DNA of 7,060 nt from Chitinophagales bacterium (GTDB lineage: Bacteria > Bacteroidota > Bacteroidia > Chitinophagales > Chitinophagaceae). Location of the stretch: contig JAATGW010000436.1 of the NCBI GenBank assembly GCA_015654495.1, positions 1 to 7,060 of the forward strand, given 5' to 3'. The position numbers and the translations under genes are program-made. The notes beneath the pieces were generated by a model, which was not told where the DNA came from, made no database searches, and saw only the letters and a list, made by a program, of their open reading frames with translations. Shown piece by piece: positions 1 to 5,301 of the stretch (its first letter is position 1; every line of letters starts with the position of its first letter).

Positions 1-52
1 AACTGAATTTTTAAGTTTTCATTCGAAGATTCGTTATGGACGCCATCGTTCA

Positions 53-122
53 ACGCTAGCTATGCCAGTTCTATTTGTTAATGGTGTTCCCGGATATACC
101 AGCGGTTTCATAAATGTTACTG
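53..122. repeat. Possible degenerate copy of the intergenic element 3' of the DinB gene
   Basis: The position directly after the DinB stop codon is where an array element would be expected. The left side starts CAACGCTAGC and continues TATGCCAGTT, which resembles the left end of the copy at 4374 (TAACGCTAAGC then TTTGCGCAGT). The right side ends AAATGTTACTG, resembling AGATGTTAGCG at 869-878. The middle is only about 40 bp and lacks the blocks shared by the other copies. The match is short and AT-rich enough to be chance. Bases 1-52 hold nothing else I recognise. Confidence 0.22.
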
Positions 123-126
123 TTTA

Positions 127-588
127 TTATCGTGAACCCCACTCCCAAAGTCCATACTGCACTTTTTGGTCAACCGGATGTCCCGATTGCTTTAAGCAAA
201 GCATAATTTGTCCTCTGTGGTGGCTTTCGTGTGAAATGAGATAACCCAAAAATGCTGCGGGGTGCGGTTTAAAGCCTTTGATTTTTCCCTGTTCAAATCC
301 GTTTTGCAGCAAGGAAGTTATTGCCGTTGAGCTATTGTTGAGTTCGTCCGATAAGAGCTTTTTGGAAAGTGTTCCTTTCTCAATTTTATTTTGTCTTTTT
401 AGTAAGTCGGGATCAGCGGCCTTCAGCCACATCAACCGTACATTATGAATGTGTGCAAATTGTTCACCTACGTTCCGGCCTTTGGAAGCGGAAAGGTCTG
501 CAAGATGTTCTTCTTTGATAGCGTTCAGTAAATACAGATTTATCCTGTTGTGAATTTCCCAGGTTTCTATGAGTTGTTTCGGGTCCAT
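127..588 (-). CDS. DinB-family (DinB/YfiT-like four-helix) putative metal-dependent protein
   Basis: This 153-residue protein has the size and pattern of DinB/YfiT-like four-helix-bundle proteins. Residues 1-24 form the first helix (MDPKQLIETW, then HNRINLYLL). His46 and His48 in EQFAHIHNVRLMWL and the C-terminal HESHHRGQ motif (His120, His123, His124) are the expected metal ligands. The family binds a divalent metal and includes thiol-dependent transferases and many uncharacterised members, so no substrate can be named. I chose the ATG at 588 because MDPKQL fits a normal family N terminus. An in-frame ATG at 609 is possible. The open frame reaches an ATG at 780, but those extra residues are translated intergenic repeat (646-879). 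The gene is cytoplasmic by absence of a signal peptide and is a single-gene unit after the element at 646-879. Confidence 0.88.
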   Translation of the reverse strand: MDPKQLIETWEIHNRINLYLLNAIKEEHLADLSASKGRNVGEQFAHIHNVRLMWLKAADPDLLKRQNKIEKGTLSKKLLSDELNNSSTAITSLLQNGFEQGKIKGFKPHPAAFLGYLISHESHHRGQIMLCLKQSGHPVDQKVQYGLWEWGSR

Positions 589-645
589 TGTCAGGTTATT
601 TGACTGCATGAAACTGTGAGTTGCAAATTGTCTTGCAGCATTGCT

Positions 646-879
646 GCTTACGTGGACGGCTCCACGCAGGTACGGGGATTTCATGTTCCCTGGTCGACGA
701 AGGCGACTGTTATCCGAAACGTCAGTTGGCCATGCCCGCCGACAGGCCGGTAAAGATATATTGTTGATATTATATTCCAAAGCCGATCCGTATTCCTACC
801 ACCCGAACTACAGCTGATCCGTATTAATGGGGTCAGGATTTGTTCGCCAGCCCGTATTGCGCAGGACAGATGTTAGCGG
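646..879. repeat. attC-like intergenic element, copy 1
   Basis: This 234-bp element lies between the lipoprotein gene at 873 and DinB. The left end reads GCTTACGTGG and the right end TGTTAGCGG. The ends form inverted arms: CGCAGGTACGGG near 665 pairs with CCCGTATTGCG near 851, leaving a few unpaired bases. It shares with the copy at 2867 the block around CATGTTCCCTGGTCGAC (683-699), GGTAAAG, ATTCCAAAGC and the right-end block CAGGATTTGTTC. The right boundary contains the stop codon of the upstream gene, and DinB starts 57 nt beyond the left boundary. It is GC-richer than its flanks. Inference: a recombination site like an integron attC, but longer than usual. Confidence 0.8.
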
Positions 880-1367
880 AACCGGGATTGCTTCAATTCT
901 TTTTTCCATCTTGTTATTTCTATAACATCATCTTTATTGGTTTTTGGACAGGCCCAGGTCTTGAATTGCAGGGTTGATTTATGCCTATATGAATTTAAGA
1001 TCAGAATCACATATCCTCCCACATCGGCGCTGTCGCCAATCGGAATAGTCGATGACAAAGGATTCAAAATACATTTACACTTTTCCCTTGAATCAATTAA
1101 AGTTATTAAGCTGTCCAGATCTTTTTCATTTATCCAGTCTTTTTTAAATTCCTGTTTTATGGTTATAGAATTAAAATCACTTGAGTCATCTATTTTTACG
1201 GCTTTTAGAAAGTCATGCACAGACATATCTGATGTCAAAAAAGAAATCTCGTCTTCGTGACCTTTCAAGCTCAGAGAAGACGAATCTATAAAATTGTCAA
1301 CTTGTTTTTTTTCTGTACCTCTACAAGAAGCAAGGAAAATTAATATAAGGAAAATACTTCGCGACAT
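873..1367 (-). CDS. Small lipoprotein of unknown function
   Basis: I do not recognise this 164-residue protein. The first 15 residues are a lipoprotein signal with lipobox LASC, giving Cys15 as the predicted lipidated residue, so the mature protein should be envelope-anchored and face the periplasm or surface. The mature part is polar, with an acidic serine-rich linker (residues 25-40), a central stretch with paired cysteines (Cys97, Cys99) and a third at 140, and a basic C terminus. The ATG at 1367 follows the stop of the next upstream gene by 24 nt, which suggests cotranscription with it. The stop codon lies inside the right boundary box TGTTAGCGG of the adjacent repeat element, so coding sequence and element overlap. 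Confidence 0.72.
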   Translation of the reverse strand: MSRSIFLILIFLASCRGTEKKQVDNFIDSSSLSLKGHEDEISFLTSDMSVHDFLKAVKIDDSSDFNSITIKQEFKKDWINEKDLDSLITLIDSREKCKCILNPLSSTIPIGDSADVGGYVILILNSYRHKSTLQFKTWACPKTNKDDVIEITRWKKELKQSRFR

Positions 1368-1391
1368 TGATATGTTTTAAATTCTGCCAGA

Positions 1392-2297
1392 TTACGATAA
1401 CGGATCAGCGTTTTGAAGTTTAAGTTTCTCGCTGAATATCTTCTTATCCCAATCAATTAGTTTCATCTCCATTTTCTCATCTCGTTTTAAAAATTCCTGC
1501 ACAGAAACATTCAAAGGCCTTTCAGATTGATGATTTTGCAGAAATGCTAACTGCTCATTGTACAACTCGCTTATTTTGTTCCAGTCCCCAATAGGAGTGC
1601 CAATTCCAAGCCATAAATATTCGTGTTTTTTGATTTCTCCAATCTTATGTGCAAAATTGATTTTCTTAACCATGTTTCTTGCTGAAAAGATCGCTTTAAA
1701 GTATCCCCTGTAGTATCTGTTTGCACCGCCCAGGTCTAAATAGAAAATGTTAGCTTTAAGAACATCTTCAACTTTTATCGCTTTAGAAAAAAAACAATCG
1801 GTAAAAGCAATTGTATTTTCGCCATCGTTTCCATAGTTATTTTGTGTTGTAACGATAGCAGCAACGTATTGTTCAGGATTAATTTCAATGCTTAAAACGT
1901 CACCAGTCTGAAAGAAAGCCTCTCGTTTGATTACTTTCTTTCTTTTTAAAGAAGTTGGGCGGGGTGTTTGTATCCTGGTGATGAACCCGGAAAGTATTAT
2001 TATCCTTTTTTGAAGCAACTTCCTGTCTTCAGTCCACAAGGGCAACCGTCTTTCATTTGTAACCGCTTTTACTTTTTTTAATGTGTATTTCTCTAATTCG
2101 CCACACATCCATTGTCCATAAGCAATTCCTGTCCAGATTTCTGAATAGTTCTCTTTATCCTTTTCAGGCTTATATTCTTTTTCAAGTTGCTGCCGTATTT
2201 CTTTTACAGAATGACCGCTATTATACAACTCCCTGAACTCCGTCCAGATGTCAACACTGGTGTCATTTTCTAGTATGCCAGGTCCCCAGGCGCCCAT
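1392..2297 (-). CDS. MGAWG-type (DUF4259-like N terminus) protein with possible Imm26-like region
   Basis: This 301-residue cytoplasmic protein has no signal peptide. Its start MGAWGPGILENDTSVD matches the MGAWGxGxxENDxxxD N terminus seen in DUF4259-type proteins, whose function is unknown. Residues 50-70 are tryptophan-rich (YSEIWTGIAYGQWMCGELE). After a basic linker (112-125) comes FFQTGDVLSIEINPEQYVAA (128-147), which resembles the opening strand pair of Imm26-type immunity proteins (GDVFxIxL... then YGxGxV). That second resemblance is tentative. The N terminus fixes the start at 2297 and the protein is complete. It is the middle gene of a three-gene unit, 40 nt after the lipoprotein gene at 2338 and 24 nt before the one at 873, with no repeat element in either gap. 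Confidence 0.8.
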   Translation of the reverse strand: MGAWGPGILENDTSVDIWTEFRELYNSGHSVKEIRQQLEKEYKPEKDKENYSEIWTGIAYGQWMCGELEKYTLKKVKAVTNERRLPLWTEDRKLLQKRIIILSGFITRIQTPRPTSLKRKKVIKREAFFQTGDVLSIEINPEQYVAAIVTTQNNYGNDGENTIAFTDCFFSKAIKVEDVLKANIFYLDLGGANRYYRGYFKAIFSARNMVKKINFAHKIGEIKKHEYLWLGIGTPIGDWNKISELYNEQLAFLQNHQSERPLNVSVQEFLKRDEKMEMKLIDWDKKIFSEKLKLQNADPLS

Positions 2298-2337
2298 GGT
2301 TTGATTGTTGGTTATTTAATATGCCAATATTGTGCGT

Positions 2338-2826
2338 TTAATCTGTCCGTCGTTTAAAAATTTCTTCATATTGTCCTCCCCCTGCTGCTCCTACTGGAAT
2401 CGCAATTAATAAAAGAACTCCGCCTGGATATGTTTTGACTTGCACCAATTCTCCATTTTTAGATAACCCGATATACCTATAATCATCCTGAATCAAATAG
2501 AGTAAAGGGCCAAAAAGAAATGTGAAGTTGTACTCTTTTTTAACCCTGAAATAGCCTTTTTTAAAATGCCCTTTAAATGTGCCTTTTTTAATCTGCTTGC
2601 TTGAGTCACTGAAACTGTAGAATATGGAATTTCTATTTATAGAATCAATAATTATCGAAATAGTGTCATTAGCATTATGAAAAGTATCGACCATAAAATA
2701 CGAACCGAGCAATAAACCAGAATTTTCGCTGGTTATACTGACATCTTTATCCCGTCGACCCTTCAATCCAATGGAGGAACATGAAAAAAGGGTCAGGGTC
2801 AATAAGGCGAAAACGACAAGTTTCAT
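2338..2826 (-). CDS. Small lipoprotein of unknown function
   Basis: This 162-residue protein is not recognised. Residues 1-16 are a lipoprotein signal with lipobox LFSC and Cys16 as the lipidation site, followed by Ser-Ser and a positively charged stretch KGRRDKD (22-28). The middle (40-125) reads as alternating polar and hydrophobic beta strands around GTFKGHFKKGYFRV. Residues 135-151 are glycine-rich and hydrophobic (PGGVLLLIAIPVGAAGGG) and may insert in or lie against a membrane. The C terminus is basic (FKRRTD). It is the first gene of a three-gene unit, begins 40 nt from the left boundary of the repeat element at 2867, and has a promoter candidate in that gap. Confidence 0.75.
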   Translation of the reverse strand: MKLVVFALLTLTLFSCSSIGLKGRRDKDVSITSENSGLLLGSYFMVDTFHNANDTISIIIDSINRNSIFYSFSDSSKQIKKGTFKGHFKKGYFRVKKEYNFTFLFGPLLYLIQDDYRYIGLSKNGELVQVKTYPGGVLLLIAIPVGAAGGGQYEEIFKRRTD

Positions 2827-2833
2827 TTCTATT

Positions 2834-2864
2834 CAAATATAGTGCTTCACATCTGAAGATTAAA
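2834..2864 (-). promoter_or_regulatory. Candidate Bacteroidota-type promoter for the three-gene unit
   Basis: On the minus strand TATATTTG (2834-2841) fits the Bacteroidota -7 consensus TAnnTTTG exactly. A TTTA (2861-2864) lies 19 nt upstream, where the -33 TTTG is expected, one base off consensus. The box is only 7 nt from the ATG, so the transcript would be nearly leaderless. It sits in the gap between the repeat element and the first gene of the unit. Confidence 0.35.
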
Positions 2865-2866
2865 GT

Positions 2867-3129
2867 ATAACGCCCACGACCTTGCGCAGTGCGGGAATCC
2901 ATGTTCCCTGGTCGACCAAGGCGACTGTCTGCCCGGAACCCAAATAACTATCGGGGCTGTTCCTGCCTGCTCACGGAGTCCTGCGGACCGGTAGGCTGGT
3001 AAAGTTATACTGCCGAAGTCACATTCCAAAGCTGTTCCGTGTTAATGTCGCATGAACTACAACTCATCGATGATAATGCCGATCAGAATTTATTCATCGG
3101 TTTGTAATGCAAAAGATTTATGTTGTACC
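2867..3129. repeat. attC-like intergenic element, copy 2
   Basis: This is the longest copy, 263 bp. The left end is ATAACGCCCACGACC followed by TTGCGCAGTGCGGG, and the right end is TGTTGTACC at 3121-3129. CATGTTCCCTGGTCGACC (2900-2917) and ATTCCAAAGC (3023-3032) match the copy at 646. CAGAATTTATTC (3084-3095) matches the right-end block CAGGATTTGTTC of that copy. GGTCGACC is a perfect palindrome. The upstream gene stops 4 nt from the right boundary and the next gene starts 40 nt past the left one. It contains the nested module at 2962-2996. A 60-codon open frame on its minus strand (2847-3029) is a by-product of the repeat, not a gene. Confidence 0.8.
2962..2996 (+). repeat. Nested GC-rich palindromic module inside copy 2
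   Basis: The module starts CCTGCCTGCTCAC and ends GGACCGGTAGGC, so its ends are complementary (GCCT with AGGC). The reverse complement of 3812-3850 has nearly the same sequence, sharing CTGCTCAC, GAGTCCTG and ACCGG. It sits just before the GGTAAAG block, where the copy at 646 has only a short GCCCGCCGACAGGCCGG palindrome. This suggests a REP-like unit within the larger element. Confidence 0.6.
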
Positions 3130-3133
3130 TAAA

Positions 3134-3694
3134 CTAATAATGTCTGACAATACTAATAAAATTTCTTTTACAACAATTTTCGCAAAAATTCATACGATTT
3201 CTGAAGGCGTTCCTAAGACATAATTTAATTGAATTTATCTCATTGTCAGACAACCTCTGTTGAGATGTTATCTCATAAATGTCAAAGTCATAATTAGGAC
3301 ATAACATAATTGTCAATTCAACTCCGCGCTTTTCAGGGATCGAGTCTGCAAGCGCAAGAAAGCCATACCCGTCCGAAAAAGAAACAATACTAAACTTTCC
3401 ATGTAGATCTTCAGCCAGGAATCGACCGTCGCTGTCTGTAACTATTCCGAGTTTTTTATTCTTATTAGCAATAGAAAGGGAGATGCCTTTAACAGGAAGA
3501 TACTTCTCGTCTACAACTTTACCTGATAAAACTCCTTGATGGAATGTTTGATTTGAGGAATATTTTCTGCTTATTACTGAATCTTCATTCAAAGTTATTA
3601 CATAGGTAAACCCAGCCATTGAACTGTCCTGTGAAAATGAATTCTCATGGAAAGTAATGACAAAAAAACTTATTATTAAAAGTTGTCTGATCAT
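3134..3694 (-). CDS. Secreted protein with carboxypeptidase-regulatory-like domain
   Basis: The 186-residue product starts with a signal peptide (MIRQLLIISFFVITF, cleavage probably near SFSQ at 19-22). Residues 56-112 resemble the carboxypeptidase-regulatory-like beta-sandwich of Bacteroidota exported proteins: LSGKVVDEKYLPVKGISLSI, then GIVTDSDGRFLAED and FSIVSFSDGYGF. That domain usually serves as a structural or binding module, often at the N terminus of outer-membrane proteins, but here it is nearly the whole mature protein. The C terminus carries a cysteine cluster CENCC (171-175). I chose the ATG at 3694 because the signal peptide starts there. The open frame reaches an ATG at 3754, but that extension lies in the repeat element, whose boundary is only 4 nt from this ATG. 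The stop is 4 nt from the element at 2867-3129. Confidence 0.78.
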   Translation of the reverse strand: MIRQLLIISFFVITFHENSFSQDSSMAGFTYVITLNEDSVISRKYSSNQTFHQGVLSGKVVDEKYLPVKGISLSIANKNKKLGIVTDSDGRFLAEDLHGKFSIVSFSDGYGFLALADSIPEKRGVELTIMLCPNYDFDIYEITSQQRLSDNEINSIKLCLRNAFRNRMNFCENCCKRNFISIVRHY

Positions 3695-3698
3695 TTCC

Positions 3699-3886
3699 GT
3701 TAACGTGGACAGCATTATGGCAGTTCGGGGATTTTCGTCCGTCTGCTCCCGCAATTTCTTGTGGGACCTGGTACAATACTACTAACTTAAAATTGAAAAG
3801 CCAAGGCGGGGGCCTGCCGCCGGTACACAGGACTCAGTGAGCAGACAGGCTCTGTCGACGGCATTGCGTGAGTTCTATATTAACTG
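3699..3886. repeat. attC-like intergenic element, copy 3
   Basis: This copy is 188 bp. The left end GTTAACGTGGACAGC, then GGCAGTTCGGGGATTT, matches copy 1 (CTTACGTGGACGGC, then GCAGGTACGGGGATTT). The right end is GGCATTGCGTGAG (3860-3872) then ATATTAAC, close to the copy at 4374 (TATTGCGTGAG then ATGTTAG). The conserved CCCTGGTCGACGAAGG block is absent or unrecognisable and the middle is occupied by the nested module at 3812-3850. The upstream gene stops 5 nt from the right end and the next gene starts 4 nt from the left. Confidence 0.72.
3812..3850 (-). repeat. Nested GC-rich palindromic module inside copy 3, inverted
   Basis: The plus strand reads GCCTGCCGCCGGTACACAGG and ends GCAGACAGGC, so the ends are complementary. 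The reverse complement matches the module at 2962-2996 with a few substitutions and a short insertion near the end. The orientation is opposite to that in copy 2, as expected for a separately mobile or invertible palindromic unit. Confidence 0.6.
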
Positions 3887-3891
3887 AAATA

Positions 3892-4365
3892 TTAATTTAA
3901 TTTGATAACCCCATCTTCGTTACTTTCTTTGGCTGAATGATCAGCCTCCTGAACTCTTTGCAAATTGAGTTTTTTAACCGAAAGCTCATTTGACAATACC
4001 AGGCCTGAACTCCTGGATTTATGCAGGTCATAGGAAACGGGCATTTCTGTCCACTCAAGAGTATATTGAAAAGCATCCTTTATTAAATTATCCTTATCTG
4101 TTTTTATTATAAGAATGTCGTGAAACTCATGCTCCAGTTCATCACGATGGGAGAGGCCCCTGTAAGCCGCAATAAAAGTATAAACAGTAAAAGATCCTTT
4201 AACAGGCAGGAAAGCTTTTCGCCTACCCGGAAATGTATCAATAGAATAAAGCGAGCCATAATTAAAGTCGGCGCTGTCCGATTTTTCAAAAAGCCTGTAT
4301 TCTTTCTGAGCGTTTGCAATTGTTGCTAAGAAAATGAGGCAAAATATGGAAAGGATGATTCTCAT
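3892..4365 (-). CDS. Small secreted protein of unknown function
   Basis: This 157-residue protein is not recognised. Residues 1-19 are a clear signal peptide (MRIILSIFCLIFLATIANAQ, cleavage after ANA), so the mature protein should be periplasmic or secreted. The mature part is rich in aromatic and charged residues, with likely beta strands at 38-68 (YSIDTF, then GSFTVYTFIAAYRG), an acidic-histidine stretch HRDELEHEFHD (73-83), and a charged C terminus. The start at 4365 is fixed by the signal peptide and is 9 nt from the repeat boundary. The stop lies 5 nt from the element at 3699-3886. No Shine-Dalgarno motif precedes the ATG. It forms a single-gene unit in the array. Confidence 0.75.
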   Translation of the reverse strand: MRIILSIFCLIFLATIANAQKEYRLFEKSDSADFNYGSLYSIDTFPGRRKAFLPVKGSFTVYTFIAAYRGLSHRDELEHEFHDILIIKTDKDNLIKDAFQYTLEWTEMPVSYDLHKSRSSGLVLSNELSVKKLNLQRVQEADHSAKESNEDGVIKLN

Positions 4366-4373
4366 AATATTTC

Positions 4374-4549
4374 AGTAACGCTAAGCGGCTTTGCGCAGTA
4401 GGGGGCTCGTGTTACTGCTGCCCGGACAGCTACTTACAATGATACGATTTTGAATTCGAAAAGGCAATGCCGTTGATTCTGTCGCAGGTTAGAATTCATA
4501 TCGGTGAGGATATGTTCAATCGTCGTATTGCGTGAGCTGATGTTAGAGG
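4374..4549. repeat. attC-like intergenic element, copy 4
   Basis: This is the shortest complete copy, 176 bp. The left end is AGTAACGCTAAGCGGC then TTTGCGCAGTAGGGGG, and the right end CGTATTGCGTGAGCTG then ATGTTAGAGG. GGTGAGGATATGTTC (4503-4517) aligns with GGTCAGGATTTGTTC at 831-845. The arms pair as GCGCAGTA with TATTGCG, with extra unpaired bases on the left arm, as in extrahelical bases of folded attC sites. The middle differs from copies 1 and 2 and lacks the CCTGGTCGAC block. The upstream gene's stop is 20 nt from the right boundary. Confidence 0.76.
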
Positions 4550-4569
4550 TTCGCACTTTTCAGTAGTTT

Positions 4570-5103
4570 TTATTTAAAGCCGCCAATTGAATTTGTCATT
4601 TGAAAACATATTAAGTCTGGATTTGTCTTGTCCGTCTCATTTGAGCTCCTAAATGAGAATTTATCCAACAGATTTATTGAGCTTTGATTATCTCTATGAA
4701 GGAATGCTTCAATTTTTTTAACTCCGATCGTATTGAACGCATAGTCAATGACTTTCTCCAGGGCTTCCTTCATTATCCCTTGCCCTTGAAAGTTTGTCAG
4801 AAGTTCATAGCCGATTTCACATTTATAATTTTCGTCTGAAAAATCAAAAAGACAAATTGTGCCAACCAATCTGTTATTGCCATTGAAAGTTATTGCCCAA
4901 TATAATGATCCGCTTTTAATAACCTTAAGTATAAAATTCCTGGCATCATCAATAGTATTGCTTATTTGCCGGTCAAGATATTTATTTATTTCTCTGTCAG
5001 AACGTAAAGCGAAGATCTCTTGTTCGTCACTAATTACGATCTGTCTGAGCGTAAGCCTTTTTGTTTTTAAAATTGGAAACGTCGTGAAAGCTTAATTTAA
5101 CAT
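4570..5103 (-). pseudogene. GNAT N-acetyltransferase (RimJ/Acetyltransf_3 type) with stop at codon 4
   Basis: From an ATG at 5103 the frame reads Met-Leu-Asn-stop, then runs open to 4570 and encodes an otherwise full-length GNAT protein (177 codons). After the TAA (5092-5094) comes AFTTFPILKTKRLTLRQI, a typical N terminus of the RimJ/Acetyltransf_3 group, then WAITF (69-73) and LVGTICLFDF (79-88). The acetyl-CoA pyrophosphate loop is QGQGIM (106-111), and helix and C-terminal motifs such as FLHRDNQSSINLLDKFSF are present. Members acetylate amino groups of proteins or small molecules; the substrate here is unknown. No ATG, GTG or TTG occurs between the stop and a TTG at 4869, which would remove half the domain. 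Either the gene is inactivated by one nonsense change, or it uses a non-AUG start or contains a sequencing error. An ATG pair at 5135-5140 lies in another frame. Confidence 0.75.
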
Positions 5104-5148
5104 TCTGTCGTAATTGGCTTTTAAAATCTAAGTTCATCATAGCTGAGC

Positions 5149-5220
5149 GCTAACGTGGAAGGCGTCAGGCAGTGCGGCATTTCATGATCCCTGGTTGACG
5201 AAGCGATCGTACGCTTCCGC
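5149..5220. repeat. Half copy of the attC-like element at the array edge
   Basis: GCTAACGTGGAAGGC (5149-5163), then GGCAGTGCGGCATTTCATGA and TCCCTGGTTGACGAAG, match the left half of copies 1 and 2. After about 5205 the similarity stops and no TGTTA-type right end follows before the next coding remnant. GAAGCG (5200-5205) pairs with CGCTTC (5212-5217), followed by a short T run at 5222-5226. The GNAT frame starts 45 nt to the left. Bases 5221-5301 are AT-rich with nothing recognisable. Confidence 0.7.
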
Positions 5221-5301
5221 CTTTTTCAGGAACCATAAGGAATATGATATAAATGTCTGCGTATTTCTTCATTTTTCTTTGTATTATCTTACAACCATTT
5301 C

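Noticed and set aside
62..244. 60-codon plus-strand open frame
   Set aside because: It overlaps the end of the DinB gene on the opposite strand and has no recognisable features.
589..780. N-terminal extension of the DinB frame to the ATG at 780
   Set aside because: The extension is translated repeat element; the DinB family N terminus starts at the ATG at 588 (or possibly 609).
937..1260. 107-codon plus-strand open frame
   Set aside because: It is the antisense shadow of the lipoprotein gene at 873-1367.
2847..3029. 60-codon minus-strand open frame
   Set aside because: It lies almost entirely in element copy 2, its start is shared with the repeat-derived frame of copy 1, and it has no domain or signal features.
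4107..4329. Two open frames of about 70 codons, one on each strand
   Set aside because: Both are shadows within the secreted protein gene at 3892-4365, which has a clear signal peptide.
4859..5095. 78-codon plus-strand open frame
   Set aside because: It is antisense to the N-terminal half of the GNAT frame, whose translation matches the family.
646..5220. CRISPR array
   Set aside because: The repeats are long, diverged and separated by genes, not short identical repeats with uniform spacers.
5200..5226. Stem GAAGCG/CGCTTC followed by a short T run, like a plus-strand terminator
   Set aside because: No plus-strand gene precedes it, the stem is only 6 bp and it lies inside the half element; it is more likely part of the element's own structure.
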